Below are positions 45,923-54,237 of a stretch of 64,000 nt of DNA, in pieces. The DNA is from Rhodococcus sp. P-2 (lineage in GTDB: Bacteria; Actinomycetota; Actinomycetes; Mycobacteriales; Mycobacteriaceae), in assembly GCF_016598535.1 (NCBI RefSeq), contig NZ_CP066779.1:3100001-3164000 (forward strand), written 5' to 3'. The translations under genes were made by a program, and so were the position numbers. The notes under the pieces are model-generated. The model worked only from the letters and a program-made list of their open reading frames with translations. It had not been told where the DNA came from and ran no database searches. Numbering within the stretch: position 1 is the first letter of the stretch; each line of letters starts with the position of its first letter.

Positions 45923-47284
45923 ATGGGATTGCAAGCTCCCGCCACGTCACGTGTGGACACCGCGCTCGGAATCGGTGGACGACGAAAGTTCTACCCGTGG
46001 ATCGTTTTCGCCCTGGCCTTCGGTCTTCTGCTCTCGGACTACATGTCGCGGCAGGTGCTCAGTGCGGTCTTCCCGATACTGAAAGCGGACTGGGATCTTT
46101 CCGACTCGCACCTTGCCTCCCTGAGCAGCGTGGTGGCATTGATGGTCGGGCTGTTGACGTTCCCGTTGTCGCTGCTCGCGGACCGCTGGGGCCGCGTCAA
46201 GAGCTTGATCTTGATGGCGGTGTTGTGGAGTGTCGCGACGTTGCTGTGCGCAATTGCTCAGACCTACGAGCAGATGTTGGGCGCCCGGTTCCTGGTCGGT
46301 GTCGGTGAAGCGGCGTACGGCAGTGTGGGTATCGCCGTGGTGCTCAGCGTATTTGCGCCCCGCGTGCACGCAGCTCTTGCCGGTGCCTTCATGGCGGGTG
46401 GATCGTTCGGTTCGGTCATCGGTGTGGCAATCGGCGGGTTCATCGCAGTTCAGTTCAGTTGGCGGTGGTCTTTTGCTGCCATGGCGATCTTCGGACTGAT
46501 CCTGGTTGCACTCTTCCGTGCACTCGTCACCGAGAAGAAACTCACTGCCTATGCCGTCGAGGCCGCTCCGGATGCTGCCGGGGAAGTGGCGAGACACGAG
46601 GGTTTCCGGGCGCCGGTGTCATCGCTGTTCACCAATCCGGCCGTGTTGTTCGCCTACATCGGTGGCGGTCTCCAGATGTTCACCGCCGCTGTACTTCTGG
46701 CGTGGTTGCTGAGCTTCTTCAATCGCTACTACGATTTGGCCCCGGACAAGGCCGGCGTCACGGCTTCCGTGTTCGTCCTCCTGGTCGGGAGCGGGATGGT
46801 GGTCTGTGGTTTCATCACAGACAGATTCAGCCGCGACGATTCGGCGCGGAAATGGACCACCGCCATCGTCTATTGCGCCATCTCATTGGTTACGCTGAGT
46901 ATCGGGCTCCGGTTGGGCACGGGGACAGCGCAACTCGTGTTGCTCGGTATCGGTGCGTTCTTCTCCGCCGGTTCGTCGGGGCCGACAGCGGCGATGGTCG
47001 CGAACCTCACCCATCATTCGATTCGAGCGTCGGCTATGGGCACGCTCACCGTTGCCAACAACCTTCTGGGACTGGCTCTCGGTCCCTTCGTGGTCGGCAT
47101 TCTCGCCGACCACCTGGGCCTCCTCGGCGCGCTCCAGCTTTCACCCTTCGTCTATGTCGTCGCGGCCCTCGCGCTGATTGCGGGCAAGCGAGCCTACCCG
47201 GCGGGAATGAGGCGGCTGGCGACATTGCAGAAGGGGCCCGAAAGCCTCGGCGCCACTGAAGTAACAGACGTTCGGAGTTCATGA
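45923..47284 (+). CDS. MFS transporter of the catabolic operon
   Basis: A 453-residue twelve-helix major facilitator. The helix 2-3 loop has the LLADRWGRVKS signature, and SDYMSRQVLSAVFPILK at the start resembles aromatic-acid and hexuronate-type anion transporters. ATG at 45923 follows CTAGGAGAG. The stop overlaps the start of the following hydrolase (ATGA). It probably imports the operon substrate. Confidence 0.88.
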   Translation: MGLQAPATSRVDTALGIGGRRKFYPWIVFALAFGLLLSDYMSRQVLSAVFPILKADWDLSDSHLASLSSVVALMVGLLTFPLSLLADRWGRVKSLILMAVLWSVATLLCAIAQTYEQMLGARFLVGVGEAAYGSVGIAVVLSVFAPRVHAALAGAFMAGGSFGSVIGVAIGGFIAVQFSWRWSFAAMAIFGLILVALFRALVTEKKLTAYAVEAAPDAAGEVARHEGFRAPVSSLFTNPAVLFAYIGGGLQMFTAAVLLAWLLSFFNRYYDLAPDKAGVTASVFVLLVGSGMVVCGFITDRFSRDDSARKWTTAIVYCAISLVTLSIGLRLGTGTAQLVLLGIGAFFSAGSSGPTAAMVANLTHHSIRASAMGTLTVANNLLGLALGPFVVGILADHLGLLGALQLSPFVYVVAALALIAGKRAYPAGMRRLATLQKGPESLGATEVTDVRSS

Positions 47285-47889
47285 TGAATGAATCAACCAC
47301 GGTAGTAATGGTTCCCGGTCTGCGGGATCATGTCGAGGATCATTGGCAGACTCACCTCGCGCGCAGGCTCGACAATGTTCTGACGGTTCCTCCCCTCGAG
47401 ACCGACAAGCTCAGCCGCGATGCAAGGGTTGCGGCGTTGGACGAGGTGCTGACAAGTGTTGGCGGGCCGGTGGTCCTGGTCGCGCACAGCGCCGGAGTCA
47501 TGACCGTTGCTCACTGGGCGAGGGCGCATTATTCAGAGATTGCCGGCGCACTACTGGTCACGCCGGCGGATCTCGAACTTCCGCTGCCCGAGTCCTATCC
47601 GTCGCTCGAGGAGCTCGACCGGAACGGGTGGCTACCGATACCGCGTCAGCGTCTGCCTTTTCCGAGCACGGTCGCGGCGAGCCGGAACGATCCGCTCGCC
47701 GGATATCGCCGAGTTGTGGGTTTGGCTGAAGGATGGGGGAGTCGGTTGCTGGATCTGGGTGAGGTCGGATATCTCAATCCGGCATCCGGATACGGGTATT
47801 GGCCGCGGGCGGAATCGTTGGTGTGGGAACTGCTCGAGTCGGCGTCGCTAGTGGATCCCGTGGAGCAGGAGGACCACAGTCATGCTTGA
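47281..47889 (+). CDS. RBBP9/YdeN-family alpha/beta hydrolase
   Basis: A 202-residue serine hydrolase. The opening TVVMVPGLRDHVEDHWQTHL and the nucleophile elbow HSAGVMT (Ser in GxSxx-like VAHSAG) are characteristic; the late GYLNPASGYGYWP segment matches the GHxN/S region of RBBP9 proteins, with Tyr replacing the usual His. That replacement leaves the catalytic His uncertain. Overlaps both neighbours, so it is firmly in the operon. The role might be ester or thioester hydrolysis. Confidence 0.82.
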   Translation: MMNESTTVVMVPGLRDHVEDHWQTHLARRLDNVLTVPPLETDKLSRDARVAALDEVLTSVGGPVVLVAHSAGVMTVAHWARAHYSEIAGALLVTPADLELPLPESYPSLEELDRNGWLPIPRQRLPFPSTVAASRNDPLAGYRRVVGLAEGWGSRLLDLGEVGYLNPASGYGYWPRAESLVWELLESASLVDPVEQEDHSHA

Positions 47890-49483
47890 CCTTGCGACTC
47901 TGCTGGAAGACTCGGCCCGGCGATACCCGGAACGGGACGCGCTGGTGCTCGGGAAAGCGAGGCTGACGTATGCGCAGTTCGACGCCTACTCGAATCGCAT
48001 TGCCCATCTGCTCGTCTCGCGGGGTGTCGAGCCAGGTGACAAGGTAGCGTTGTCCTGCCCGAACGTCCTCGAGTTCCCGATCGTCTACTACGGCATTCTC
48101 AAGGCCAGCGGCGTCGTCGTTCCTCTGAACATTCTTCTCAAGGGACGCGAAATCGCCTATCACCTGGCTGATTCGGAAGCGAAGCTGTACTTCTGTTTCG
48201 AGGGAAGTACCGAATTGCCGATCGCCGAGTACGCCATCGCCGGGTTCGAGCAGAGCGAGAGATGTTCGTCCTTGATCGTGATCAGTGCCGAACCGGGTGC
48301 ACCGTCGTCGATCCTCGGAGTCGAGACTCTAGGCGAAGCACTGGCATCCGTGTCCGGCACGGAAACGCCTGCAGCCGCGGTTGTTCGTGAACCGACGGAT
48401 ACCGCGGTCATTCTCTACACCAGCGGCACGACCGGAAAGCCCAAGGGCGCCGAACTCACTCACTCCAACATGGTCTTGAACGCACTGTCGACCAACCGGT
48501 TGTTCGAGAGCGTTCCGTCCAGGCATGAGCGATATCTCCTGACTTTGCCGTTGTTCCACTCGTTCGGCCAGACAGTGACCATGAATGCGGGAATCTGCGT
48601 CGGTGCCACCTTGGTGTTGATGCCGCGCTTCGATGCGACCGCGGCACTCGAGATCATGGAACGCGAAAAGATCTCGGTCTTCGCGGGCGTCCCGACCATG
48701 TACTGGGGACTGCTCGGCGTGCTGGACGAGGTAGTGGAATTCGGGGTGGATGTCGAGACCGTTGCACAGAACATGCGGTGCGCGATCTCCGGTGGCGCAG
48801 CGCTTCCCGTCGAAATCTTGACACAGTTCAAGGAACGCTTCGGTGTTCAGATTCTCGAAGGATACGGCTTGTCCGAGACCTCTCCGCTGGCCTTGTTCAG
48901 TGACCCCGAGAGTGACCCCCGGCCCGGTTCGATCGGCGTGCCGATCTGGGGTGTCGAAGCGAGGCTTGTCGATGACTTTTGGCACACGATCACCGGCCCC
49001 GATGAAGTGGGCGAGTTGGCCATTCGCGGGCACAACGTCATGAAGGGCTATTTCAACCGACCCGAGGCGACGGCGGAAGTCATGTGCGACGGATGGTTTC
49101 GCACCGGGGATTTGGCACGGGTCGATACCGACGGAAATTACTACATTGTCGATCGTGCGAAAGACATGATCGTGCGGGGCGGATTCAACGTCTACCCACG
49201 CGAAATCGAAGAGGTTCTGCTCACCCACCCAGCCGTCTCACTCGTCGCTGTCGTCGGGGTGCCGGACACGAGCCTCGGCGAAGAAGTTGTCGCGTTCGTG
49301 ATCCGAGAGCCGAGTGAAGAGATCTCCGAATCGGATCTCGTGGAATGGTCGCGGGAACAGATGGCCGCCTACAAATATCCGCGCCGCATCGAGTTCGTGC
49401 CGTCGCTGCCGATGACGGCAACCGGAAAGATTCTCAAACATGAACTGAATCAAGAATTTTCGATGGCCGGAGGAGATCGATGA
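47882..49483 (+). CDS. Acyl-CoA ligase (AMP-forming, long-chain type)
   Basis: A 533-residue ANL-superfamily ligase. The P-loop is YTSGTTGKPKGAELTHSN, followed by GYGLSETSPLALF and the GWFRTGDLARVDTDGNYYIVD hinge; the catalytic C-terminal Lys is in MTATGKILKHEL. It activates a carboxylic acid as its CoA thioester. In this operon it may activate the substrate or the acid released by the hydrolase or dioxygenase. It overlaps the hydrolase by 8 bases and the CMD gene by 4. Confidence 0.92.
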   Translation: MLDLATLLEDSARRYPERDALVLGKARLTYAQFDAYSNRIAHLLVSRGVEPGDKVALSCPNVLEFPIVYYGILKASGVVVPLNILLKGREIAYHLADSEAKLYFCFEGSTELPIAEYAIAGFEQSERCSSLIVISAEPGAPSSILGVETLGEALASVSGTETPAAAVVREPTDTAVILYTSGTTGKPKGAELTHSNMVLNALSTNRLFESVPSRHERYLLTLPLFHSFGQTVTMNAGICVGATLVLMPRFDATAALEIMEREKISVFAGVPTMYWGLLGVLDEVVEFGVDVETVAQNMRCAISGGAALPVEILTQFKERFGVQILEGYGLSETSPLALFSDPESDPRPGSIGVPIWGVEARLVDDFWHTITGPDEVGELAIRGHNVMKGYFNRPEATAEVMCDGWFRTGDLARVDTDGNYYIVDRAKDMIVRGGFNVYPREIEEVLLTHPAVSLVAVVGVPDTSLGEEVVAFVIREPSEEISESDLVEWSREQMAAYKYPRRIEFVPSLPMTATGKILKHELNQEFSMAGGDR

Positions 49484-49851
49484 CTGACGTTCGAGCAAGT
49501 GAAGCATTTCCCGTCACCCAGGCCATGAAGGATTCAGGTGGCTGGAATCCGTTGTGGGACGGCCTTTCGGAGCTGGATCCCGAGTGGACCGAGCTGTACA
49601 TGACGACAGCGATGCAGCCCTGGAACAGTGGGGTGCTGTCACCTCAGGTGATCCAGTTGCTGTGCATAGCCGTCGATGCGGCGAGCACACACATGTACGC
49701 GCCCGGCGTACGACGCCATATTCGCGCCGCGCTCGACATGGGAGTGACCCCGAAGGAGATTCTCGAGGTGCTGAAACTGACCACCGTCGTCGGGATTCAT
49801 TCCTGCAATGTCGGCGTTCCGATCCTGATGGAGGAAATCGCGAACCGGTGA
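49480..49851 (+). CDS. Carboxymuconolactone decarboxylase (CMD) family protein
   Basis: A 123-residue all-helical protein of the CMD/AhpD superfamily. The CxxC of AhpD peroxidases is missing (CIAVDAAST), so it is not a canonical AhpD. The HIRAALDMGVTPKEILEVLK core places it nearer to gamma-carboxymuconolactone decarboxylase-type proteins. Last gene of the operon, converging with amt after 6 bases. Its reaction is unknown. Confidence 0.85.
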   Translation: MTDVRASEAFPVTQAMKDSGGWNPLWDGLSELDPEWTELYMTTAMQPWNSGVLSPQVIQLLCIAVDAASTHMYAPGVRRHIRAALDMGVTPKEILEVLKLTTVVGIHSCNVGVPILMEEIANR

Positions 49852-49857
49852 GGGCGG

Positions 49858-51171
49858 TCAGTCCCGCTCGCGGTTCTCCCGTTCCTCACGCTGACGCTGG
49901 AGGAACGGGCTGGGGTTCTGTCCACCGATCGGACCGTGGCCGAGGACTCCGTGCTCGTAGGCCGACTCCGCGTGCAGTGCAACGTCGATTCCGCGGGCCT
50001 CGTCTTCACGCGAAATACGGAAGCCGAAGGTCTTGTCGATGAGCTTTCCGAGACCGTAGGTCACACCGAAGGCATAGAGCGCGACCACGACGACACCGAC
50101 GAACTGCTTGCCCAACTGCGCGAATCCACCGCCGAAGAACAAACCTTCCGGACCGCCCGTCATCACGGCCGTCGCGAGGAGTCCGATCAGCAACGAGCCG
50201 ACGATTCCACCGACGAGGTGCACGCCGACGACGTCGAGGGAGTCGTCGTAGCCGAGCTTGTGCTTCCATCCCACGGCGTACGAGCAGACGATGCCGGCGA
50301 TCAGACCGATGACGAGCGCACCGAACATGTTCACCGTTCCGCACGACGGGGTGATCGCGACCAGACCGGCGACGACGCCCGAAGCTGCGCCGAATGTGGT
50401 GGGGTGTCCGTCACGGTTCTGCTCGACGAACAGCCAGCCGAGTAGTCCGGTGCAGCCGGCGACGAGGGTGTTGAGGAAGATCTGCGAGGCCATACCGTCG
50501 GCCGCAAGGGCCGACCCGGCGTTGAATCCGAACCAACCGAACCACAGCAGGCCGACACCGAGCAGGACGAACGGCAGATTGTGCGGACGCATCGACTCGG
50601 CCTTGAAACCCATTCGCTGGCCGAGGACCAGTGCCAATGCCAGGCCTGACGCTCCGGACACGATTTCGACCACGAGGCCACCGGCGTAGTCGAGTGCGCC
50701 CATCTGGGCGAGCCATCCCTGCGGATTCCACACCCAGTGAGCGACGGGGACATAGACGAGCAAGGACCAGATGGGGACGAAGATCATCCAAGCGGAGAAC
50801 TTCGCGCGGTCGGCGATCGCACCACTGATGAGTGCTGCAGTAAGGATTGCGAACGTCAATTGGAAGGTTGCGAACAACACTTCCGGAACGTTCCCGTGCA
50901 CGGTCGACGGGTCGATGCCCGCCATGCCGATGTGCTCGAGTCCGCCGATGATGCCACCGTGATCGTCGCCGAACACGAGGCTGTAGCCCACGAACAACCA
51001 CGCAACCGTGACGAGTGCGATGGAGACGAAGCTCATCATGATCATGTTGAGTACGCCCGTCGAGCGGACCATGCCGCCGTAGAACAGCGCGAGTCCTGGC
51101 GTCATCAGAAGTACCAGTGCAGTACTGACGAGCAACCAGGCAGTTGCTCCGGCATCGATGGTGGCGGGCAC
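49858..51171 (-). CDS. amt: Ammonium transporter
   Basis: A 437-residue Amt/Rh protein with eleven helices. Family segments: LALFYGGMVR, GAIADRAKFSAW, DYAGGLVVEIVSGASGLALA, FGWFGFNAGSAL and the pore His positions in GVHLVGGIVGSLLIGLLA. GTG at 51171 with a GAGGAGAAG site is the correct start; a long antisense extension upstream over dnaX is not real. It transports ammonium as NH3 or NH4+ under nitrogen limitation. No glnK or glnD follows, unlike the standard amtB-glnK operon. Confidence 0.94.
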   Translation of the reverse strand: MPATIDAGATAWLLVSTALVLLMTPGLALFYGGMVRSTGVLNMIMMSFVSIALVTVAWLFVGYSLVFGDDHGGIIGGLEHIGMAGIDPSTVHGNVPEVLFATFQLTFAILTAALISGAIADRAKFSAWMIFVPIWSLLVYVPVAHWVWNPQGWLAQMGALDYAGGLVVEIVSGASGLALALVLGQRMGFKAESMRPHNLPFVLLGVGLLWFGWFGFNAGSALAADGMASQIFLNTLVAGCTGLLGWLFVEQNRDGHPTTFGAASGVVAGLVAITPSCGTVNMFGALVIGLIAGIVCSYAVGWKHKLGYDDSLDVVGVHLVGGIVGSLLIGLLATAVMTGGPEGLFFGGGFAQLGKQFVGVVVVALYAFGVTYGLGKLIDKTFGFRISREDEARGIDVALHAESAYEHGVLGHGPIGGQNPSPFLQRQREERENRERD

Positions 51172-51333
51172 AGTCTTCTCCTCACGCACGCGGACCAGCC
51201 CGCGTGCACGGAACCCACGATGAGTGCGCGCGGTTTCCTCCGCACTGCGATTGTGTTGCGAACATGTTTCGGGAGAAGTCGACGGTGCACCCGCACCGGA
51301 CCACCTGTCGTGGGTCGCCGGTAGTCTTTGCGC

Positions 51334-53562
51334 GTGGCCCTGTACCGGAAGTATCGACCCGCGTCCTTCGCCGAGGTGGTGGGGCAGGAGCATGTCACCG
51401 CACCGCTCAGCACGGCCCTCGACACCGGACGCATCAACCATGCCTACCTGTTTTCCGGCCCGCGCGGCTGTGGAAAGACGTCGTCGGCGCGAATCCTGGC
51501 GCGTTCGCTGAACTGTGAGCAGGGACCGACATCGACGCCGTGCGACGTGTGCGACTCGTGCGTTTCGCTGGGCCCGGGCGGCACAGGCAACCTGGACGTG
51601 ACGGAACTCGACGCCGCAAGTCACGGTGGCGTCGACGACACCCGAGAACTCCGAGACAAGGCGTTCCACGCACCCGCCGCTTCTCGCTACCGCGTCTTCA
51701 TCATCGACGAGGCACACATGGTGACGGCGGCGGGCTTCAACGCGCTGCTCAAGATCGTCGAAGAGCCGCCGGAGCACCTCATCTTCATCTTTGCGACGAC
51801 GGAACCGGAGAAGGTTCTCCCGACCATTCGTTCGCGTACACACCACTATCCGTTCCGCCTGTTGGCGCCGTCGACCATGCGCGGACTCCTGGAAAAGATC
51901 TGCGCCCAGGAAGGGGTACCGGTCGAGCCCGCTGTATACCCGCTGGTCATCAAGGCTGGTGGCGGTTCGCCTCGTGACTCGTTGAGTGTCCTCGATCAGC
52001 TGCTCGCGGGAGCCGGCGAAGAAGGCGTCACGTATCCGCGAGCGCTCTCTCTTCTCGGGGTCACCGACGTCGCGCTCATCGACGAAGCAGTCGACGCTCT
52101 CTCCGCCAGTGACGGTGCCGCCTTGTTCGGCACTGTCGATCGCGTGATGGACGCCGGTCACGACCCACGCAGATTCGCGCTCGATCTCCTCGAACGTCTG
52201 CGTGATCTGATCTTGATGCAGGCCGTCACCGACGCCAGCGAACGCGGGTTGGTCGACGCGCCAGAGGCCGAGCTGGTCACGATGCGTGAGCAGATTCAAC
52301 GGGTTGGTCCCGCCACGCTCACCCGCTTCGCCGAAACCGTCCACGCTGGTCTCAGCGAAATGCGAGGGGCAACGGCGCCGCGGCTGCTGCTCGAAGTGAT
52401 GTGCGCGAGAATGCTGCTCCCTTCGGCCTCCGACACCGAGTCGGCCGTGTTGCAGCGGCTCGAGCGCCTTGAACAAGGTATTCCGGCTGCTGGAGTCGCG
52501 GCTGCCGCCGCCCCTCGCGCGGCAGCAGCGCCGGCACCGACCGTGCCGCCGCTCGAACCGGAGATTGCTTCCAAGTTCCAACGGCCCTCGCAACGCAAGG
52601 CCGAGCCTGAGGCACGGCCGGAACCAGCGGCACCTGCGCCAGCGGCGACGCCGCCGGTTGTGGAGGCTCCTGTTGTCGAACCGCCGGTAGCGGCAGTTCC
52701 CGTCGTCGAGCCTCCCACGGTCGAGATCGTCGATCCGCCAGTTGCCGAAGCTCCAGTGGTTGAAGCTCCGGCTGCCGAGGCTCCAATAGTTGAAGCTCCA
52801 GTCGTTGAAGTTCCAGTAGTTGAACCACCGGTTCCTGCTCCAGCCGAAGCGGAAGAGCCCATCGGACTCTCGGAGCCGGAACCGGACTACGAGCCTGAGT
52901 ACGAGGAGCCGGCGGTTGCAGAAGCTGCGCCGGTCTCGGCAGGCCCCACAGTCGAGACTCTCCGTGAATCGTGGAACACCTTGCGCAACAAGGTCGGTGA
53001 ACGAAACAAGGTTCTTCCGGCCATGCTGTCCGCGGCGACGGTTCACGATGTGCGTGGACATGTCGTGGTCATCGCTCACGGCTCGCCGGTCCTGGGTGCT
53101 CGTGTGACACAGCCGCACAACGCGGCGGTCATCTGCGAGGTCCTTGCCGAGATGTTCGGTGGCACTTGGCAAGTCGAGTATCAAGAAGGTGCACCTACGG
53201 CGCCGGCAGCGTCGAGTGCTCCCAAGTCGTCTGAAGCTCCGAGCCGCCCTGCCGCTGCGCCGCGATTCTCTCGCCCCAGCCAGGAGCGCGCAGCGCAGCA
53301 GCCCAAGGCTCCGCAGCCCCAGCGCGGGGATTCGGACGACATTCCGCCGCCTGAGGCTCCTGACTATCCGGAAGACCCTGGACCGGCCCCTGCTCCGGAG
53401 GTCGACTACGAGGCAACTCCTCCGCCTGCAACGCCGGAGGACGAGGACGAGATGTTCGCGGAGGCTGCTGAGCCCGCTGATCCGACTGCCAGACGTGATC
53501 CCGAGGATGTTGCAAAGGAACTCCTCAAGGACGTCCTCGGAGCTCGCCGCCTCGAAAGCTGA
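51334..53562 (+). CDS. dnaX: DNA polymerase III subunit gamma/tau
   Basis: A 742-residue clamp-loader subunit. GTG at 51334 gives the standard start VALYRKYRPASFAEVVGQEH. Walker A GPRGCGKTS (Lys48), a four-Cys zinc module (CEQGPTSTPCDVCDSC), Walker B IIDEAHMV and the SRTHHYPF sensor region follow. Domain III ends near residue 370; then comes a Pro/Val/Glu-rich linker of short VVEAPVVEPPV-type repeats (about 415-510), a domain near 530-620, and a Pro-rich tail. Usually dnaX lies directly after the aspT gene and before ybaB-recR; neither holds here. Confidence 0.95.
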   Translation: MALYRKYRPASFAEVVGQEHVTAPLSTALDTGRINHAYLFSGPRGCGKTSSARILARSLNCEQGPTSTPCDVCDSCVSLGPGGTGNLDVTELDAASHGGVDDTRELRDKAFHAPAASRYRVFIIDEAHMVTAAGFNALLKIVEEPPEHLIFIFATTEPEKVLPTIRSRTHHYPFRLLAPSTMRGLLEKICAQEGVPVEPAVYPLVIKAGGGSPRDSLSVLDQLLAGAGEEGVTYPRALSLLGVTDVALIDEAVDALSASDGAALFGTVDRVMDAGHDPRRFALDLLERLRDLILMQAVTDASERGLVDAPEAELVTMREQIQRVGPATLTRFAETVHAGLSEMRGATAPRLLLEVMCARMLLPSASDTESAVLQRLERLEQGIPAAGVAAAAAPRAAAAPAPTVPPLEPEIASKFQRPSQRKAEPEARPEPAAPAPAATPPVVEAPVVEPPVAAVPVVEPPTVEIVDPPVAEAPVVEAPAAEAPIVEAPVVEVPVVEPPVPAPAEAEEPIGLSEPEPDYEPEYEEPAVAEAAPVSAGPTVETLRESWNTLRNKVGERNKVLPAMLSAATVHDVRGHVVVIAHGSPVLGARVTQPHNAAVICEVLAEMFGGTWQVEYQEGAPTAPAASSAPKSSEAPSRPAAAPRFSRPSQERAAQQPKAPQPQRGDSDDIPPPEAPDYPEDPGPAPAPEVDYEATPPPATPEDEDEMFAEAAEPADPTARRDPEDVAKELLKDVLGARRLES

Positions 53563-54237
53563 GTTGCCCCCTTGGCCTGTGTGCGTGAAACAGCTGTCGG
53601 AATGTCGCAGCACCACTGTGTGATCGAATTGTTATAAGTGCCGTTCCCTTGTGCGCGCACGTGCCGAAAGCGCACCTGCTCGGCCCGGCAAAGCTGAATT
53701 GTGTGTGGCCGGTTTGCTGGCACATTCGTTCGCTCAGTTCCGGTGTAACGAAATGCCGATCCGGACGATGGTCGCCGAAGAATATCTGGAATTTCTCGTA
53801 GTCTGATCGACATTCGAGTGCCGCTGTTAATTCTCTGTGTGTCACGAATGCCAGATTGAAAGTTGCCGGATGTTTGTTTTGCGGCGATCGACCAATTTGG
53901 GACATTCGGCGAATTGGCCACATATTCGGCATTGTGCCATTTCAGAGAGTACTCAACTAACTATTTGCCGATCTCGAGTAGATGATCGCCGTGACGCCGG
54001 GTTCCGGTACGTATGTTCAAACCCGCCATTGACCGGCCATGAAGCAAACAAGTAACTTCAAGTTACAGCTAACTATGGATTGCTGAAAAATTGCCGTGGT
54101 TCGTTCATGGTACTGAGCGACCTTTGTTATTTGTTTATGCCTTGAGGTGAATCTGCGTTTTACACACCGATGAATGCGTGGTTAGTCTTCGGTCGATTGA
54201 GTCTCCCGTGGATGCGCGTGAAAATAGGAAGTGTAAG
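53563..54237. promoter_or_regulatory. Long A+T-richer intergenic region upstream of the synthase, with palindromes
   Basis: This 675-base gap has no convincing gene; the open frames in it have poor codon bias. It is visibly less G+C-rich than its surroundings. A cluster of symmetric elements lies at 54052-54074: GTAACTT-c-AAGTTAC (54052-54066) overlaps AGTTA-cagc-TAACT (54061-54074). They are about 165 bases before the synthase ATG and look like operator sites. The synthase start at 54238 has an AGGAAG site. The rest of the gap could contain a long leader. Confidence 0.5.

Noticed and set aside
51172-53616. Very long minus-strand open frame continuing the amt gene antisense over dnaX
   Set aside because: It is an antisense frame opened by the strong third-position G+C of dnaX. 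The real amt starts at GTG 51171 with a good ribosome-binding site, and the antisense translation is low-complexity Arg/Ser/Gly.
53525-53932. 135-codon minus-strand frame between dnaX and the synthase
   Set aside because: Overlaps the end of dnaX, has no ribosome-binding site or recognisable domain, and its composition looks non-coding. The gap is better explained as a regulatory leader.
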